64,000 bases of DNA from Algoriphagus halophilus (lineage in GTDB: Bacteria > Bacteroidota > Bacteroidia > Cytophagales > Cyclobacteriaceae), in assembly GCF_900129785.1 (NCBI RefSeq), contig NZ_FSRC01000001.1:496001-560000 (forward strand), given 5' to 3'. Positions 25,816 through 34,975 of this stretch are shown here, in pieces. The notes beneath the pieces are model-generated. The model was given only the letters and a program-made list of their open reading frames with translations, was not told where the DNA came from and did no database searches. A program made the position numbers and the translations under genes. The stretch's first letter is position 1, and the number at the start of each line of letters is the position of its first letter.

Positions 25816-26958
25816 TTAAAGATCTAAGTCATCGGTGCTTCTTAATTGCACATGCTTTTTCATCTTTTTCTGGATGATTTTAAAGTGGTGCAAATCTTCT
25901 TCCGTGATCAATGAAATGGCTTCACCTGTGGCCCCGGCTCGTCCGGTTCTTCCTATTCGATGTACATAATCTTTGGGAGAACGTGGGAGTTCAAAGTTGA
26001 TCACCAAAGGCAAATACTGAATGTCAATTCCCCTTCCGGCCAAGTCCGTAGCAACCAAAACCCGAGTTTTCCCAGACTTGAATCTTGCCAAAGCTTCGAT
26101 TCTGGCACCTTGACTTTTGTCCCCATGAAATGCAATGGCATCGATGCCATTCTTCACTAATTTTTGGACTACGTTATTGGCAGTTCGGATGGAAGAGGTA
26201 AATACCAGGATTTGGGTCCAATTGCCATTTTTGATAAGATACCTTAATAAAGGACCTTTCTTTTCAGCGCTGACTCTGTAGGCATATTGATTGATCAGGT
26301 CCACATCAAGTACCTCCGGTTTGATAGTAATGCGCTTTGGATCCTTAAGAAGGGAGGAGATCATTTCTTCCAATGTCTCATCCATGGTGGCAGAAAATAG
26401 GATGTTTTGCCTCTTTTTAGGGATTTCCGACAAGATCTGATTGACTTCTTCACGAAATCCCATATTCAAGACCTTGTCCATTTCATCCAGCACCAAGATT
26501 TCTACTTCTGAAAGTGACAGCGCATTTTGAGATATTAAATCCAATAACCTTCCAGGAGTAGCAACCAAAATATCTGTTCCGTTCATCTTCATCATCTGAG
26601 GATTGATGGAGACACCTCCAAATACGGATACAGTTTTGACCCTTCTCTCTAAAAACCTTGAAAAGTTATCCGCAACTTGCGCTACTTGGGAGGCCAATTC
26701 CCTGGTGGGCACAAGTACCAAAACAGGAATATTTCTGCTTCTGTGTTCCTTTTTATTTTGAAGGATTTGTAAGATTGGCAAAATGTAGGAAGCGGTTTTT
26801 CCAGAACCAGTAGGGGCAATTCCCAAAATATCCTGACGCTTCAAAAATGCGGGAATCGCTTCTGCCTGAATTGGGTAAGGTTTCTGGTAATTTGCTTTCT
26901 CTATCGCGGAGATCAACTGCTTGTTTAATCCAAGTTCGGTAAAAGTCATATCCTTCAT
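25816..26958 (-). CDS. RhlE-like RNA helicase with DEMD in motif II
   Basis: This ATP-dependent RNA helicase of 380 residues has all conserved blocks: Q-motif region (YQKPYPIQAEAIP), Walker A APTGSGKTAS, PTRELASQ, TPGRLLDL, motif II LDEMDKVLNMGF, SATMDE, then domain 2 with VLVATDLAGRGIDIQ and HRIGRTGRAG. Motif II reads DEMD in place of DEAD, a rare but tolerated change since the first D and E do the catalysis. It lacks the long basic tail of some RhlE proteins. The ATG at 26958 is chosen because the longer frame starts with TTG. Likely roles are ribosome assembly or cold adaptation. Confidence 0.9.
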   Translation of the reverse strand: MKDMTFTELGLNKQLISAIEKANYQKPYPIQAEAIPAFLKRQDILGIAPTGSGKTASYILPILQILQNKKEHRSRNIPVLVLVPTRELASQVAQVADNFSRFLERRVKTVSVFGGVSINPQMMKMNGTDILVATPGRLLDLISQNALSLSEVEILVLDEMDKVLNMGFREEVNQILSEIPKKRQNILFSATMDETLEEMISSLLKDPKRITIKPEVLDVDLINQYAYRVSAEKKGPLLRYLIKNGNWTQILVFTSSIRTANNVVQKLVKNGIDAIAFHGDKSQGARIEALARFKSGKTRVLVATDLAGRGIDIQYLPLVINFELPRSPKDYVHRIGRTGRAGATGEAISLITEEDLHHFKIIQKKMKKHVQLRSTDDLDL

Positions 26959-27035
26959 TTTGCACAAAGGTAAGGATGTTCTTGGATTGAATTTATTGGA
27001 ATCAGGAATGAATCAGCACAAGAAAAGTAAAGCTC

Positions 27036-28274
27036 CTAACTAGCCAGCGCTTTTTTGTTATAGACCTTGCTGATACTTCCATTGATATTTTGATCCAGTT
27101 TCAGTACCAGGAATCCTGCTACAGCACAAGCAGCCATTCCACTCACCATGGGAAGAGAAGTGCCATCATGGAAGAAGCTGACACCGGCAGAAGCCAATCC
27201 ACCAAATGCCATCCGGATACTTCCCAAAATCGCAGAAGCACTTCCTGCATTTCTTGAAAATGGAGCCAAAGATAGCGCGGCGGTATTTGGGCCGTTCAGT
27301 CCATGTGCGGTTAAGAAGACAAACATCAACATTAACAAAGTGCCCACTTCTAACCATTGAAAATATATGCCCAGGACCAATAGTAATCCAACTGTCACCT
27401 GATAGTGCATGGAGAAGTTGATGATTTGTTGGCTGGTAAATCTCCGAAGCAACAAGTGGTTCAATTGAGTGGACCCGATCATGGCAAAAGCCAACAGGGC
27501 AAAAATCCATCCGTACTGTGTTTCACTTACTCCATAAATATTCATAAAGACATCAGCAGAACCTGCGATGTAGGCAAAGGGAGCCGCACCTGCCAAGCCA
27601 CCAATAGACATATAAACCAAGAATTGTCTGTTCTGAAGTACTTGGATATAATTTTTCCAAACCTGTTTAGGCTTCAATGAAACGTGTGTATCAGGTTCAG
27701 CCCCATCTGGAAGCACCCAAATTACTGCCATCCAAATGATCACGGTAAGGAATGCCAAAACAATGAAAACCCAGTGCCAATGGTAATAAGCTGTCACAAA
27801 GCCTCCCAAAGTAGGGGCTATCATTGGAGATACCGCGATCACTAAAGTCAATAAAGCTAAAACTTGAGCAGTCTTCGTTACAGGAAAAATATCCCGAACC
27901 ATAGCCTGGGCAGCAACCATGCCTGCACAGCCCCCAATGGCTTGTAAGAACCTCATAAGTATTAGATTCTCAACAGAGTCCGATAAGGCACAGCCAATGG
28001 AGGCCAATACATAAATTCCAAGACCTACATAAAGCGGTTTTTTTCTTCCATATTTATCCAGTAGGGGACCATAAAACAATTGGCCGATTGCAATTCCTAC
28101 TAGGTACGCAGTCAATGACAATTGAATATTGGCAATAGGAGTCTCCAATTCCCTGGCCATTGCTGGAAATCCAGGTAAATACATGTCTATGGAAAATGGG
28201 CTGATGGTACAAAGAGCTCCTAGAACCAAGACAATTTTGAAGTATTCCTTTTTTGAAATCTGTTTTTTCAACAA
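27036..28274 (-). CDS. Bcr/CflA-type MFS drug efflux transporter
   Basis: The 412-residue, 12-helix major facilitator protein shows the drug/proton antiporter motif A GPLLDKYGRKKPLYVG between helices 2 and 3, and SIDMYLPGFPAMARELE in helix 1, typical of the Bcr/CflA branch. It exports toxic small molecules from the cytoplasm. No ATG precedes the first helix; TTG codons at 28274 and 28271 are the only reasonable starts, since an in-frame TAG lies just upstream. It is 77 bases downstream-facing from the helicase start and on the same strand. Confidence 0.88.
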   Translation of the reverse strand: MLKKQISKKEYFKIVLVLGALCTISPFSIDMYLPGFPAMARELETPIANIQLSLTAYLVGIAIGQLFYGPLLDKYGRKKPLYVGLGIYVLASIGCALSDSVENLILMRFLQAIGGCAGMVAAQAMVRDIFPVTKTAQVLALLTLVIAVSPMIAPTLGGFVTAYYHWHWVFIVLAFLTVIIWMAVIWVLPDGAEPDTHVSLKPKQVWKNYIQVLQNRQFLVYMSIGGLAGAAPFAYIAGSADVFMNIYGVSETQYGWIFALLAFAMIGSTQLNHLLLRRFTSQQIINFSMHYQVTVGLLLVLGIYFQWLEVGTLLMLMFVFLTAHGLNGPNTAALSLAPFSRNAGSASAILGSIRMAFGGLASAGVSFFHDGTSLPMVSGMAACAVAGFLVLKLDQNINGSISKVYNKKALAS

Positions 28275-28485
28275 AAATTGGTTTAATCCCTAATAATCTT
28301 TGACTTCCAACAGGCAAAAGGCTTATTGAGTTCGTAAAATTCAGTCAAATATTTTAACAAAAAAATAATTAGGTTCCGGAAATTTTGAAAATCAAGCAAT
28401 GAGTTAGAAAAAGTAAGTTTGCTTTTCCGTTTAGGAATGAAAGATTCGGGCAAGCGGAATAGTCAGAATAGATAATTTTTTGCAC

Positions 28486-28926
28486 TTATTGATCTTCCAT
28501 GATTTTTGTAATGGTCAACCCTTCACTTCCTGCGTAAAAGACAATTATTTCAGCAGGGATAGTTCCCCGGTTCTCCCCATAATGCACGGTATTCACTACT
28601 TCAATGATGGGGTCGCCAGCTTTCATATTTAGCTGATTTCCAAATTCATCTTCTACAAACAGCTCCCCTTTGGTTAATACTCCCGCATTAATTACTGGGT
28701 GGATATGTTTGGGAAGGGAGGAACCGGGAGGTATGGTGATTTTTAAGATAGAAATCTTGGGTTTTCCTTCAGGATAATCGGGGATTATCGTTCCATTCCA
28801 ACTCAATTCGGAAGAAATGAGGATCTCGGATTCGTTTTTTAATTGGGAGCCCTTGGTGATCAGGTAGGTCGAAATCGAAGAGAGGATCATCAAGAGTAGG
28901 ACTAAAAATGGCTTAAAGCTGAGCAT
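28486..28926 (-). CDS. Exported cupin-domain protein
   Basis: The 146-residue protein has an N-terminal hydrophobic segment (FLVLLLMILSSISTYL) acting as signal or anchor. The rest is a single cupin barrel: PPGSSLPKHIHPVINAGVL is cupin motif 1 (H-x-H with later E in KGELFVEDE) and VNTVHYGENRG is motif 2. One metal ion is expected. Function is unknown; periplasmic cupins of this kind are often annotated only as cupin domain-containing. A gap of 211 bases with no visible gene separates it from the efflux gene downstream. Confidence 0.8.
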   Translation of the reverse strand: MLSFKPFLVLLLMILSSISTYLITKGSQLKNESEILISSELSWNGTIIPDYPEGKPKISILKITIPPGSSLPKHIHPVINAGVLTKGELFVEDEFGNQLNMKAGDPIIEVVNTVHYGENRGTIPAEIIVFYAGSEGLTITKIMEDQ

Positions 28927-29099
28927 AAGGATGGGGAATAGTTTTAAATAGGAATTGAAGTTATACCAAAAATAATTAGACCACTTAGTAAAATAGGCTT
29001 GTGAATCAATTGAATAAGTGTCAAATTAGGAAAACTGCCTTATTTATAAAATTGTATTTCGATGGGATAAATAGGCAATAAATAACCCAAAATAAACCT

Positions 29100-31628
29100 A
29101 TGTCGAGTATCCGATTACCAAGCATCGTTGGTTTGATGCTGCTGGTTTTTGCCTGCACAAGTACCCAGAAAGAGGATCTGAATGCCATTTCCCCTCCTTT
29201 AAGCCCTGCTGAGGAACAAGCTACTTTTCAATTAGAACCTGGTTTCAAAATCCAATTAGTTGCTGCTGAACCAATGGTACAAGAGCCAGTAGCTATACAA
29301 TTTGATGAAGATGGGCGGATGTGGGTAATAGAAATGCGGGGCTATATGGTAGATATAGAAGGAAATGACGAAGACCAACCCATCGGTAGAATTTCTATTT
29401 TGGAAGATCAAGATGGGGATGGAGAGATGGATAAATCCACTGTTTATTTAGATAGTTTGGTAATGCCCAGGTCAATAGGGCTTTTCAAAGGAGGTGCCTT
29501 GGTTGCTGAAAATAATGCACTTTGGATCACCGAAGATCTGGATGGAGATCTAAAAGCAGATACTAAAATCTTATTGGATGCTACCTATTCTCAAAATGGA
29601 GTAGTAGAGCATACAGATAACGGATTACTCAGAACAGTTGATAATTGGTATTACAGTGCTAAATCCAGATTGCGATATCGATTAAAGGGGGATGAATGGA
29701 TTCGCGACAGTACTGAGTTTAGAGGTCAGTGGGGAATTTCTCAAGATGATAAAGGCAGACTGATTTATAATTACAATTGGTCCCAGCTCCATGGAGATCT
29801 TGTTCCTCCCAATTATCTTTTCACCAACCCCAACCATACCCCTTCTACCGGGATTGATTATGGGTTAACAATTGATCGAAGGGTTTATCCCATTCGGCCG
29901 AACCATGCAGTAAACAGAGGCTATATTCCTGGCACCCTGGACCAAGAAGGAAGGCTTTTGGAATTCACTTCTGCTTGTGCTCCTACAGTATATAGAAGCG
30001 CTTTGTTTCCCCAAGAATATTTAGGAAATATTTTCGTCATGGAGAATGCAGGGAATTTGGTAAAGAGAAATGTGGTAAAGGAAAATGGCAATTACCTGGA
30101 AGCACATGATCCAAATCCAGGTAGAGAATTTTTAGCCTCTTCCGATGAGAGATTCCGACCTGTGAATGGTTACGTTGGACCTGATGGCGCCTTATATATT
30201 GTAGATATGTACCGCGGGATCATTCAACACCTGGATTATATGACGGAGTATTTAAGGGAGCAAACTATTCAAAGAAAACTAGACGCTCCTGTTCATATGG
30301 GGAGAATTTGGAGAATAGTTCCTGCCGATACTGATCCTAAAAAAGTGGAGAAACTTTCTTCTAAATCAGATTCAGAACTAGTAGCCTACCTGGGTCATTC
30401 AGATGGTTGGTACCGGGATATGGCACAGCGATTATTGGTGGAAAATAATGATGAAAGCCAGGTACCGGTATTAAAGGAGATTGTTCTGAACTCCTCTAAT
30501 GAGTTGGGAGCTTTTCATGCCCTTTGGACGCTGGAAGGAATGGGACAAGCGGATGAGGGATTTTTATTGGAAGTTTTAGACCATAATTCTGAGTTGATAC
30601 AAAGTGCAGCTCTTCGAATTTTGGACAAGCTGGCAAAAGAGGAGGAAGGGATTAGGAGAAGATTGGGTGAAAAAATGATAGAGGTGTCAAAGAATGCCGG
30701 GAAATCCACGGATTTACAATTGGCATTAAGTGCTTACGCGCTGTCAGATCAGGATGCTCGACAAGTCTTATTGGAAGTGTTGTCAAAGCAGGGAGAAGAT
30801 GCGTTGATCAGGGATGCAGCAATGAGTAGTCTGACCAACAGGGAATATGATTTTCTTCAAGCGATCTGGAAGGATGCAACCTGGAATGATTTGAAGCCAG
30901 CGCATGAAATATTTCTGGAAATGCTTACCGCTTCCATCGTAAAAAAAGCAGATCAAAATGAAATCAAAGGGCTTTTGGCACTGGTGGATATACCTGAATT
31001 GAGCTGGAAAGAACAAACTGTCCTGAGTTCACTGGCTATTCAATCTGCCAATTCGCCTGAAAAAGGTTTTGTGTCCTATAGGGCAGAACCATCGATTTTC
31101 CAACGAACAGATCTACCCATAGATTCCCAAAGAATGGGGATGCTGAAAAGTTTGTTCACCTGGCCAGGATTTCATCCTGATGAAGTCGAAGCAGTAGCTG
31201 GTACCTTAGATGCTTCTGCTTTAAAACAATTTGCAGATGGAAGACAGAAGTTTTTGGTCAGTTGTGCAAGTTGCCATGGCTCAGATGGCAGAGGAGAAAA
31301 TAGAATGGGGCCGCCTTTGGTGAACTCTGAATGGGTTTTAGGGGATGAAAAGCGCCTTTCCTTGATTCTCTTACATGGTTTGGAGGGCCCAATTGAGGTG
31401 GATGGGAAGAAATACGATGCCCCAGAAATCCTACCGGTTATGCCAGCTCACTCTACGATGGATGACGCGAGTATTGCTGCTATCTTGACCTACATTAGAA
31501 ATGAGTGGGGAAATCAAGCCCCTCCGATTTCAAGAAGGACGGTAGGAGGGATGCGTTTGACAACTCAAGGGAGAGTCTATCCCTGGTCTGCGGAGGAGTT
31601 GAATCAACACATAGAAAACCTAGAATGA
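29100..31628 (+). CDS. Haem-binding membrane-bound dehydrogenase lipoprotein (PVC-type) with C-terminal cytochrome c
   Basis: The 842-residue lipoprotein (lipobox C19, LLVFAC) starts with a six-bladed propeller-type dehydrogenase domain (about 40-400; IQLVAAEPMVQEPVAIQFD, MRGYMVDIEG, DMYRGIIQHLDYM), known from planctomycetes and Bacteroidota. A helical HEAT-like section follows (about 420-690), then a single c-type haem site CASCH near residue 720 with a distal methionine candidate in VMPAHSTMD. It probably oxidises a sugar or alcohol in the periplasm and passes electrons to the respiratory chain. It heads a plus-strand cluster with a Tat-exported TIM-barrel protein 37 bases on and an SDR. 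Confidence 0.85.
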   Translation: MSSIRLPSIVGLMLLVFACTSTQKEDLNAISPPLSPAEEQATFQLEPGFKIQLVAAEPMVQEPVAIQFDEDGRMWVIEMRGYMVDIEGNDEDQPIGRISILEDQDGDGEMDKSTVYLDSLVMPRSIGLFKGGALVAENNALWITEDLDGDLKADTKILLDATYSQNGVVEHTDNGLLRTVDNWYYSAKSRLRYRLKGDEWIRDSTEFRGQWGISQDDKGRLIYNYNWSQLHGDLVPPNYLFTNPNHTPSTGIDYGLTIDRRVYPIRPNHAVNRGYIPGTLDQEGRLLEFTSACAPTVYRSALFPQEYLGNIFVMENAGNLVKRNVVKENGNYLEAHDPNPGREFLASSDERFRPVNGYVGPDGALYIVDMYRGIIQHLDYMTEYLREQTIQRKLDAPVHMGRIWRIVPADTDPKKVEKLSSKSDSELVAYLGHSDGWYRDMAQRLLVENNDESQVPVLKEIVLNSSNELGAFHALWTLEGMGQADEGFLLEVLDHNSELIQSAALRILDKLAKEEEGIRRRLGEKMIEVSKNAGKSTDLQLALSAYALSDQDARQVLLEVLSKQGEDALIRDAAMSSLTNREYDFLQAIWKDATWNDLKPAHEIFLEMLTASIVKKADQNEIKGLLALVDIPELSWKEQTVLSSLAIQSANSPEKGFVSYRAEPSIFQRTDLPIDSQRMGMLKSLFTWPGFHPDEVEAVAGTLDASALKQFADGRQKFLVSCASCHGSDGRGENRMGPPLVNSEWVLGDEKRLSLILLHGLEGPIEVDGKKYDAPEILPVMPAHSTMDDASIAAILTYIRNEWGNQAPPISRRTVGGMRLTTQGRVYPWSAEELNQHIENLE

Positions 31629-31665
31629 AACTTCCACAATTCATGATAAACCCAACCTTTAGCCT

Positions 31666-32757
31666 ATGAAAAATGTACAAAGTTATTTTGATTCAGGAAG
31701 ACGAGATTTCCTGAAAACGGCAAGCTTGGGAGCTGTTGCACTGAATTTTTCATTCCCAGAAATCCCGGAGGAAATGGCAGGCATCCCCATGGGTGTGGTA
31801 GTTCATTCCTATGGAGCTCGATGGCATTCAAAAGCTGGAAGCCCTTCATATCCTTCATTTGAAAATGCCATCGATTTGATCCATCATTGCAAAGAAATCG
31901 GAGCTGGAGGAGTACAAGTAGGTGTCAATGGATGGGCGAGTGATTTTGCAAAAAAAGTAAGGGAGGAAAGAGAAAAAAGTGGACTCTATCTTGAAGGGAG
32001 CATTCGATTGCCACAAACTTCGGATCAAGTTCCAATATTTGAAAAAGAAGTATTGGCGGCCAAAGGAGCTGGAGCTGAAGTCCTTCGAACCGTCTGTTTG
32101 AATGGTAGAAGGTATGAGAATTTCCATTCTGAGAAGGAGTTTTTGGAGTTTAAAGCGGGGGCATTAATGGCATTGTCTCTGGCTGAGCCAATTGTAAGAA
32201 AGCACCAAATGAAGTTGGCAGTAGAAAATCACAAAGATTGGAAAGCTTCAGAACTTGCAGAAATAATCCGAAACTTGGGAAGTGAGTGGGTAGGGGTGAC
32301 GTTGGACTTTGGGAATAATGTCGCGTTATTAGAAGACCCTACGATAGTCATTGAAACCTTGGCGCCCATGGCATTTTCTACTCATGTCAAAGATATGGGG
32401 GTCCAAGAATATGAACATGGGTTTTTACTTTCTGAGGTTCCCTTGGGAACGGGGATCGTAGACCTAAAAAAGGGAGTGGAACTATGTAAAAAATACAACC
32501 CATCCATCCATTTTAGTCTAGAGATGATTACTCGAAATCCTTTAGAAATTCCTGTGATGGAAAGTAATTACTGGGAGACCTTTCAAGATGTTCCTGCAAG
32601 AGAACTCGCGAGAACTATCATGGAAGTAAGGGAAAAAAGTTTCCCGGGGGAATTACCCAAAGTGGAGGGATTGAGTGATGAACAAAGGCTTGCATTTGAA
32701 GAAAATAATGTCACTTCTTGTCTTTCTTTCAGTAAGAAAAGCTTAGGAATAGGCTAA
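31666..32757 (+). CDS. Tat-exported TIM-barrel sugar isomerase/epimerase-like protein
   Basis: The 363-residue protein belongs to the AP-endonuclease-2/xylose-isomerase-like TIM-barrel family. Tat signal: SGRRDFLKTASLGAVALNF. Barrel strands carry candidate metal residues: E in LAVENHKDW, D in VGVTLDFGNNVALL, H in AFSTHVKDMG and E near HFSLEMITRNP, an E/D/H/E arrangement usual for Mn or Co binding. The substrate is probably a sugar or keto-sugar produced by the neighbouring dehydrogenase lipoprotein. It follows that gene by 37 bases and precedes the SDR gene by the same distance, so a three-gene operon is likely. Confidence 0.83.
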   Translation: MKNVQSYFDSGRRDFLKTASLGAVALNFSFPEIPEEMAGIPMGVVVHSYGARWHSKAGSPSYPSFENAIDLIHHCKEIGAGGVQVGVNGWASDFAKKVREEREKSGLYLEGSIRLPQTSDQVPIFEKEVLAAKGAGAEVLRTVCLNGRRYENFHSEKEFLEFKAGALMALSLAEPIVRKHQMKLAVENHKDWKASELAEIIRNLGSEWVGVTLDFGNNVALLEDPTIVIETLAPMAFSTHVKDMGVQEYEHGFLLSEVPLGTGIVDLKKGVELCKKYNPSIHFSLEMITRNPLEIPVMESNYWETFQDVPARELARTIMEVREKSFPGELPKVEGLSDEQRLAFEENNVTSCLSFSKKSLGIG

Positions 32758-32794
32758 ACCAAAATTGAAAAACAAAATATTTTAATAGTTAACT

Positions 32795-33586
32795 ATGAAT
32801 ACTACAGTAAGTGAATTACCTGGAATTAAACTTTTTGATCTGACAGGACGTGCAGCAATCATTACCGGTGGGTCCAAAGGACTGGGGCAAGCTATGGCAG
32901 CGGGTTTGGCGAGTGCCGGTGCAAATGTGATGCTTGTCAGTAGGACTCTAGAGGAAGGCCAAATTGCGGCAGATGAAATTTCCAAAACATATGGAGTAAA
33001 GGCGATCGCTTTTCAGGCGGATGTGGTAAAGGAAGATCAAACCCTGGCAATGGCAAAAGCCGCCATGGAAGCCTTTGGAAGGATAGATGTATTGATCAAT
33101 TCGGCAGGGATTAATATCAGAGGAGCCATCGATGAGTTGACCTTAGAAGATTTTCAGAAAGTAATGGATATCAATGTGACTGGCACTTGGCTTTGCTGCC
33201 GGGCGGTGACCCCCTATATGAAAGAAGCGAAAAGTGGCAGCATCATCAATTTGGCGAGTACTTTGGGATTGGTTGGCCTGGCAAACAGGACACCTTATAC
33301 CTCTAGCAAAGGTGCAGTGGTTCAAATGACTCGAGCTTTGGGACTGGAGTTTGCACCATTTAATATCAATGTGAATGCCATTTGCCCAGGGCCATTTTTA
33401 ACAGAGATGAATTTACCAATTGCAGATACGGAGGAAGGTAAAAAGTTTATAGTTGGGGCTACCGCTCTTGCTCGGTGGGGAGAATTGAAGGAGATTCAAG
33501 GAGCGGCAATTTTCTTGGCCTCAGATGCCAGTAACTATATGGTAGGTTCCATGGTAACCGTGGATGGAGGTTGGACCGCTAGGTAG
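32795..33586 (+). CDS. SDR-family NAD(P)-dependent oxidoreductase
   Basis: This is a classical short-chain dehydrogenase of 263 residues. The cofactor motif is ITGGSKGLGQAMA, the NAG-type motif is INSAGINIRG, and the catalytic Ser-Tyr-Lys set is in NLASTLGLVG and TPYTSSKGAVV. The C-terminal block (GSMVTVDGGWTAR) is typical of gluconate 5-dehydrogenase or glucose 1-dehydrogenase-like members, so sugar or sugar-acid oxidation/reduction fits the cluster. The protein lacks a signal peptide and acts in the cytoplasm, unlike its two upstream partners. Its stop overlaps by 8 bases the end of the convergent reductase gene. Confidence 0.88.
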   Translation: MNTTVSELPGIKLFDLTGRAAIITGGSKGLGQAMAAGLASAGANVMLVSRTLEEGQIAADEISKTYGVKAIAFQADVVKEDQTLAMAKAAMEAFGRIDVLINSAGINIRGAIDELTLEDFQKVMDINVTGTWLCCRAVTPYMKEAKSGSIINLASTLGLVGLANRTPYTSSKGAVVQMTRALGLEFAPFNINVNAICPGPFLTEMNLPIADTEEGKKFIVGATALARWGELKEIQGAAIFLASDASNYMVGSMVTVDGGWTAR

Positions 33587-34121
33587 CTTCCCTTAATCTT
33601 ACAAAATGATTTTGAACCACTTTATCTAAAAATAGGGTGGTTTTTTTACAAGTGAACACCAATTGTTTTGGGAGATCCCCGAAGAGGGGAATACCTCCTC
33701 CCAAAAGCACTGGAATGGTGGTAATGATCATTTCATCAATCAAATCTTTCTTTAAAAAGCTTTGAATGGTCTTGCCGCCATCAATATATAGGTTTTTATA
33801 ACCTTGTCCATGGATCTGTGAAAGGACTTCTTCCAAAGTGCCTTTAACCAGAAATGCTTTTCCATGGAATTTTAGAGGTAATTCCGAGGTGGAGTTGCTC
33901 CACACGAATACTGGTTTCTTGTAAAACCATTCCCCTTCAAAACCGGCTACAATTTGAAATGTATTTTTCCCCATTAATAATGCATCTACTTGGGATGTAA
34001 AATCATTAAACCCAGTGTCGATGTGGTCAATATCTGGAAAAGTTGAAAGCCAGTCCAATTCATCATTTTTTCCGGCTATAAACCCATCTAAACTGGTTGC
34101 TATAAAGACACTGTTTTTCAT
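33579..34121 (-). CDS. Dihydrofolate reductase-family (RibD C-terminal-like) protein
   Basis: The 180-residue protein starts with MKNSVFIATSLDGFIAGKND, the typical opening of RibD-C/YwjB-like reductases. Other landmarks are ALLMGKNTFQIVAG, YIDGGKTIQSFLK and TTIPVLLGGGIPLFG. It probably reduces a pteridine-like or other small substrate with NADPH; true dihydrofolate reductase activity is doubtful. It is convergent with the SDR gene with an 8-base overlap of the coding ends. Confidence 0.83.
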   Translation of the reverse strand: MKNSVFIATSLDGFIAGKNDELDWLSTFPDIDHIDTGFNDFTSQVDALLMGKNTFQIVAGFEGEWFYKKPVFVWSNSTSELPLKFHGKAFLVKGTLEEVLSQIHGQGYKNLYIDGGKTIQSFLKKDLIDEMIITTIPVLLGGGIPLFGDLPKQLVFTCKKTTLFLDKVVQNHFVRLREAT

Positions 34122-34205
34122 CGTAATGTATAGGCTAATTGCTTGACAAAAAGAGGGGCGATTGAATCAAAAGGACAAAAGGGAATAGGTTTGGCTGAAA
34201 TTACT

Positions 34206-34859
34206 TTATTGAATTTCTTTATTCAGGAATTCATACACAATAGACCCTAATTGCTCGTATCCTTCAGGAGTATAATGTACGTCATCATCCCCAATTCCAA
34301 AGTTTTTATGAATTGTGATGGAAGGTTTATACAAGTCATTGATCAAAACGCCCTGCTTTTTCATAACGGATTTTGCCACTTTATTATATTTTTTAGGGTC
34401 TTTCTTAAATCTTCCTGCTTCGTTCTCCGGGACATATGTAGTGGTTACAAAAATTAATTTGGCATCAGAAATTTGTTTGATTTTTGATACAATAGAATGT
34501 AAGTTCGATTCATAATCCTCCAATGAATAGGTCAGCGTTCCATTTACTTTATCCCTGTTTCCATAGACTTTTGAGTCAGGGTGACGGTAACATAAATCCC
34601 ATAAACCCCAATTGATTTGGATGATGTCCCAATCCTCCTCCCCAATCCATTCTTCAATCTTTTGAAGTCCCGTTCCAGTATGTTGGGCATTTCCAGGATT
34701 GTGCTTCACCATGGCAGCATCCCCAAATTTCTGTTCAACAAAAGGGGTGTAGCCAATAGAAATGGAGTCGCCAATGATTAGAATTTTTGGAGGATCCTGG
34801 AATGAAAGATTCCAAGAGTAAAAAAGGATAAGCGTGGTTATTAGTAATGTTTTTAACAT
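34206..34859 (-). CDS. Exported SGNH/GDSL-type hydrolase, copy 1
   Basis: The 217-residue protein has a signal peptide (LITTLILFYSWNLSF). Block I is IIGDSISIGYTPF with the nucleophile serine, block III is in INWGLWDL, and block V is DDVHYTPEGYEQLG with the Asp-x2-His dyad. It is likely an esterase or de-acetylase acting on a carbohydrate in the periplasm. It stands alone, 85 bases upstream of the reductase gene on the same strand. A larger relative is at 46870. Confidence 0.83.
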   Translation of the reverse strand: MLKTLLITTLILFYSWNLSFQDPPKILIIGDSISIGYTPFVEQKFGDAAMVKHNPGNAQHTGTGLQKIEEWIGEEDWDIIQINWGLWDLCYRHPDSKVYGNRDKVNGTLTYSLEDYESNLHSIVSKIKQISDAKLIFVTTTYVPENEAGRFKKDPKKYNKVAKSVMKKQGVLINDLYKPSITIHKNFGIGDDDVHYTPEGYEQLGSIVYEFLNKEIQ

Positions 34860-34975
34860 TCTATTTGAAGAGGTAGTAAGGGATAAATTTTAAGTAATTG
34901 AACCTATTGAAAAGGTGATAAAAGGTAAATGATACGATGCTGATTCAGAAATTGGTAGGAGATTTATTAGTAAAC

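Noticed and set aside
27166..27510. A 114-residue frame within the Bcr/CflA efflux gene in another frame
   Set aside because: Shadow of the real MFS gene; no motif.
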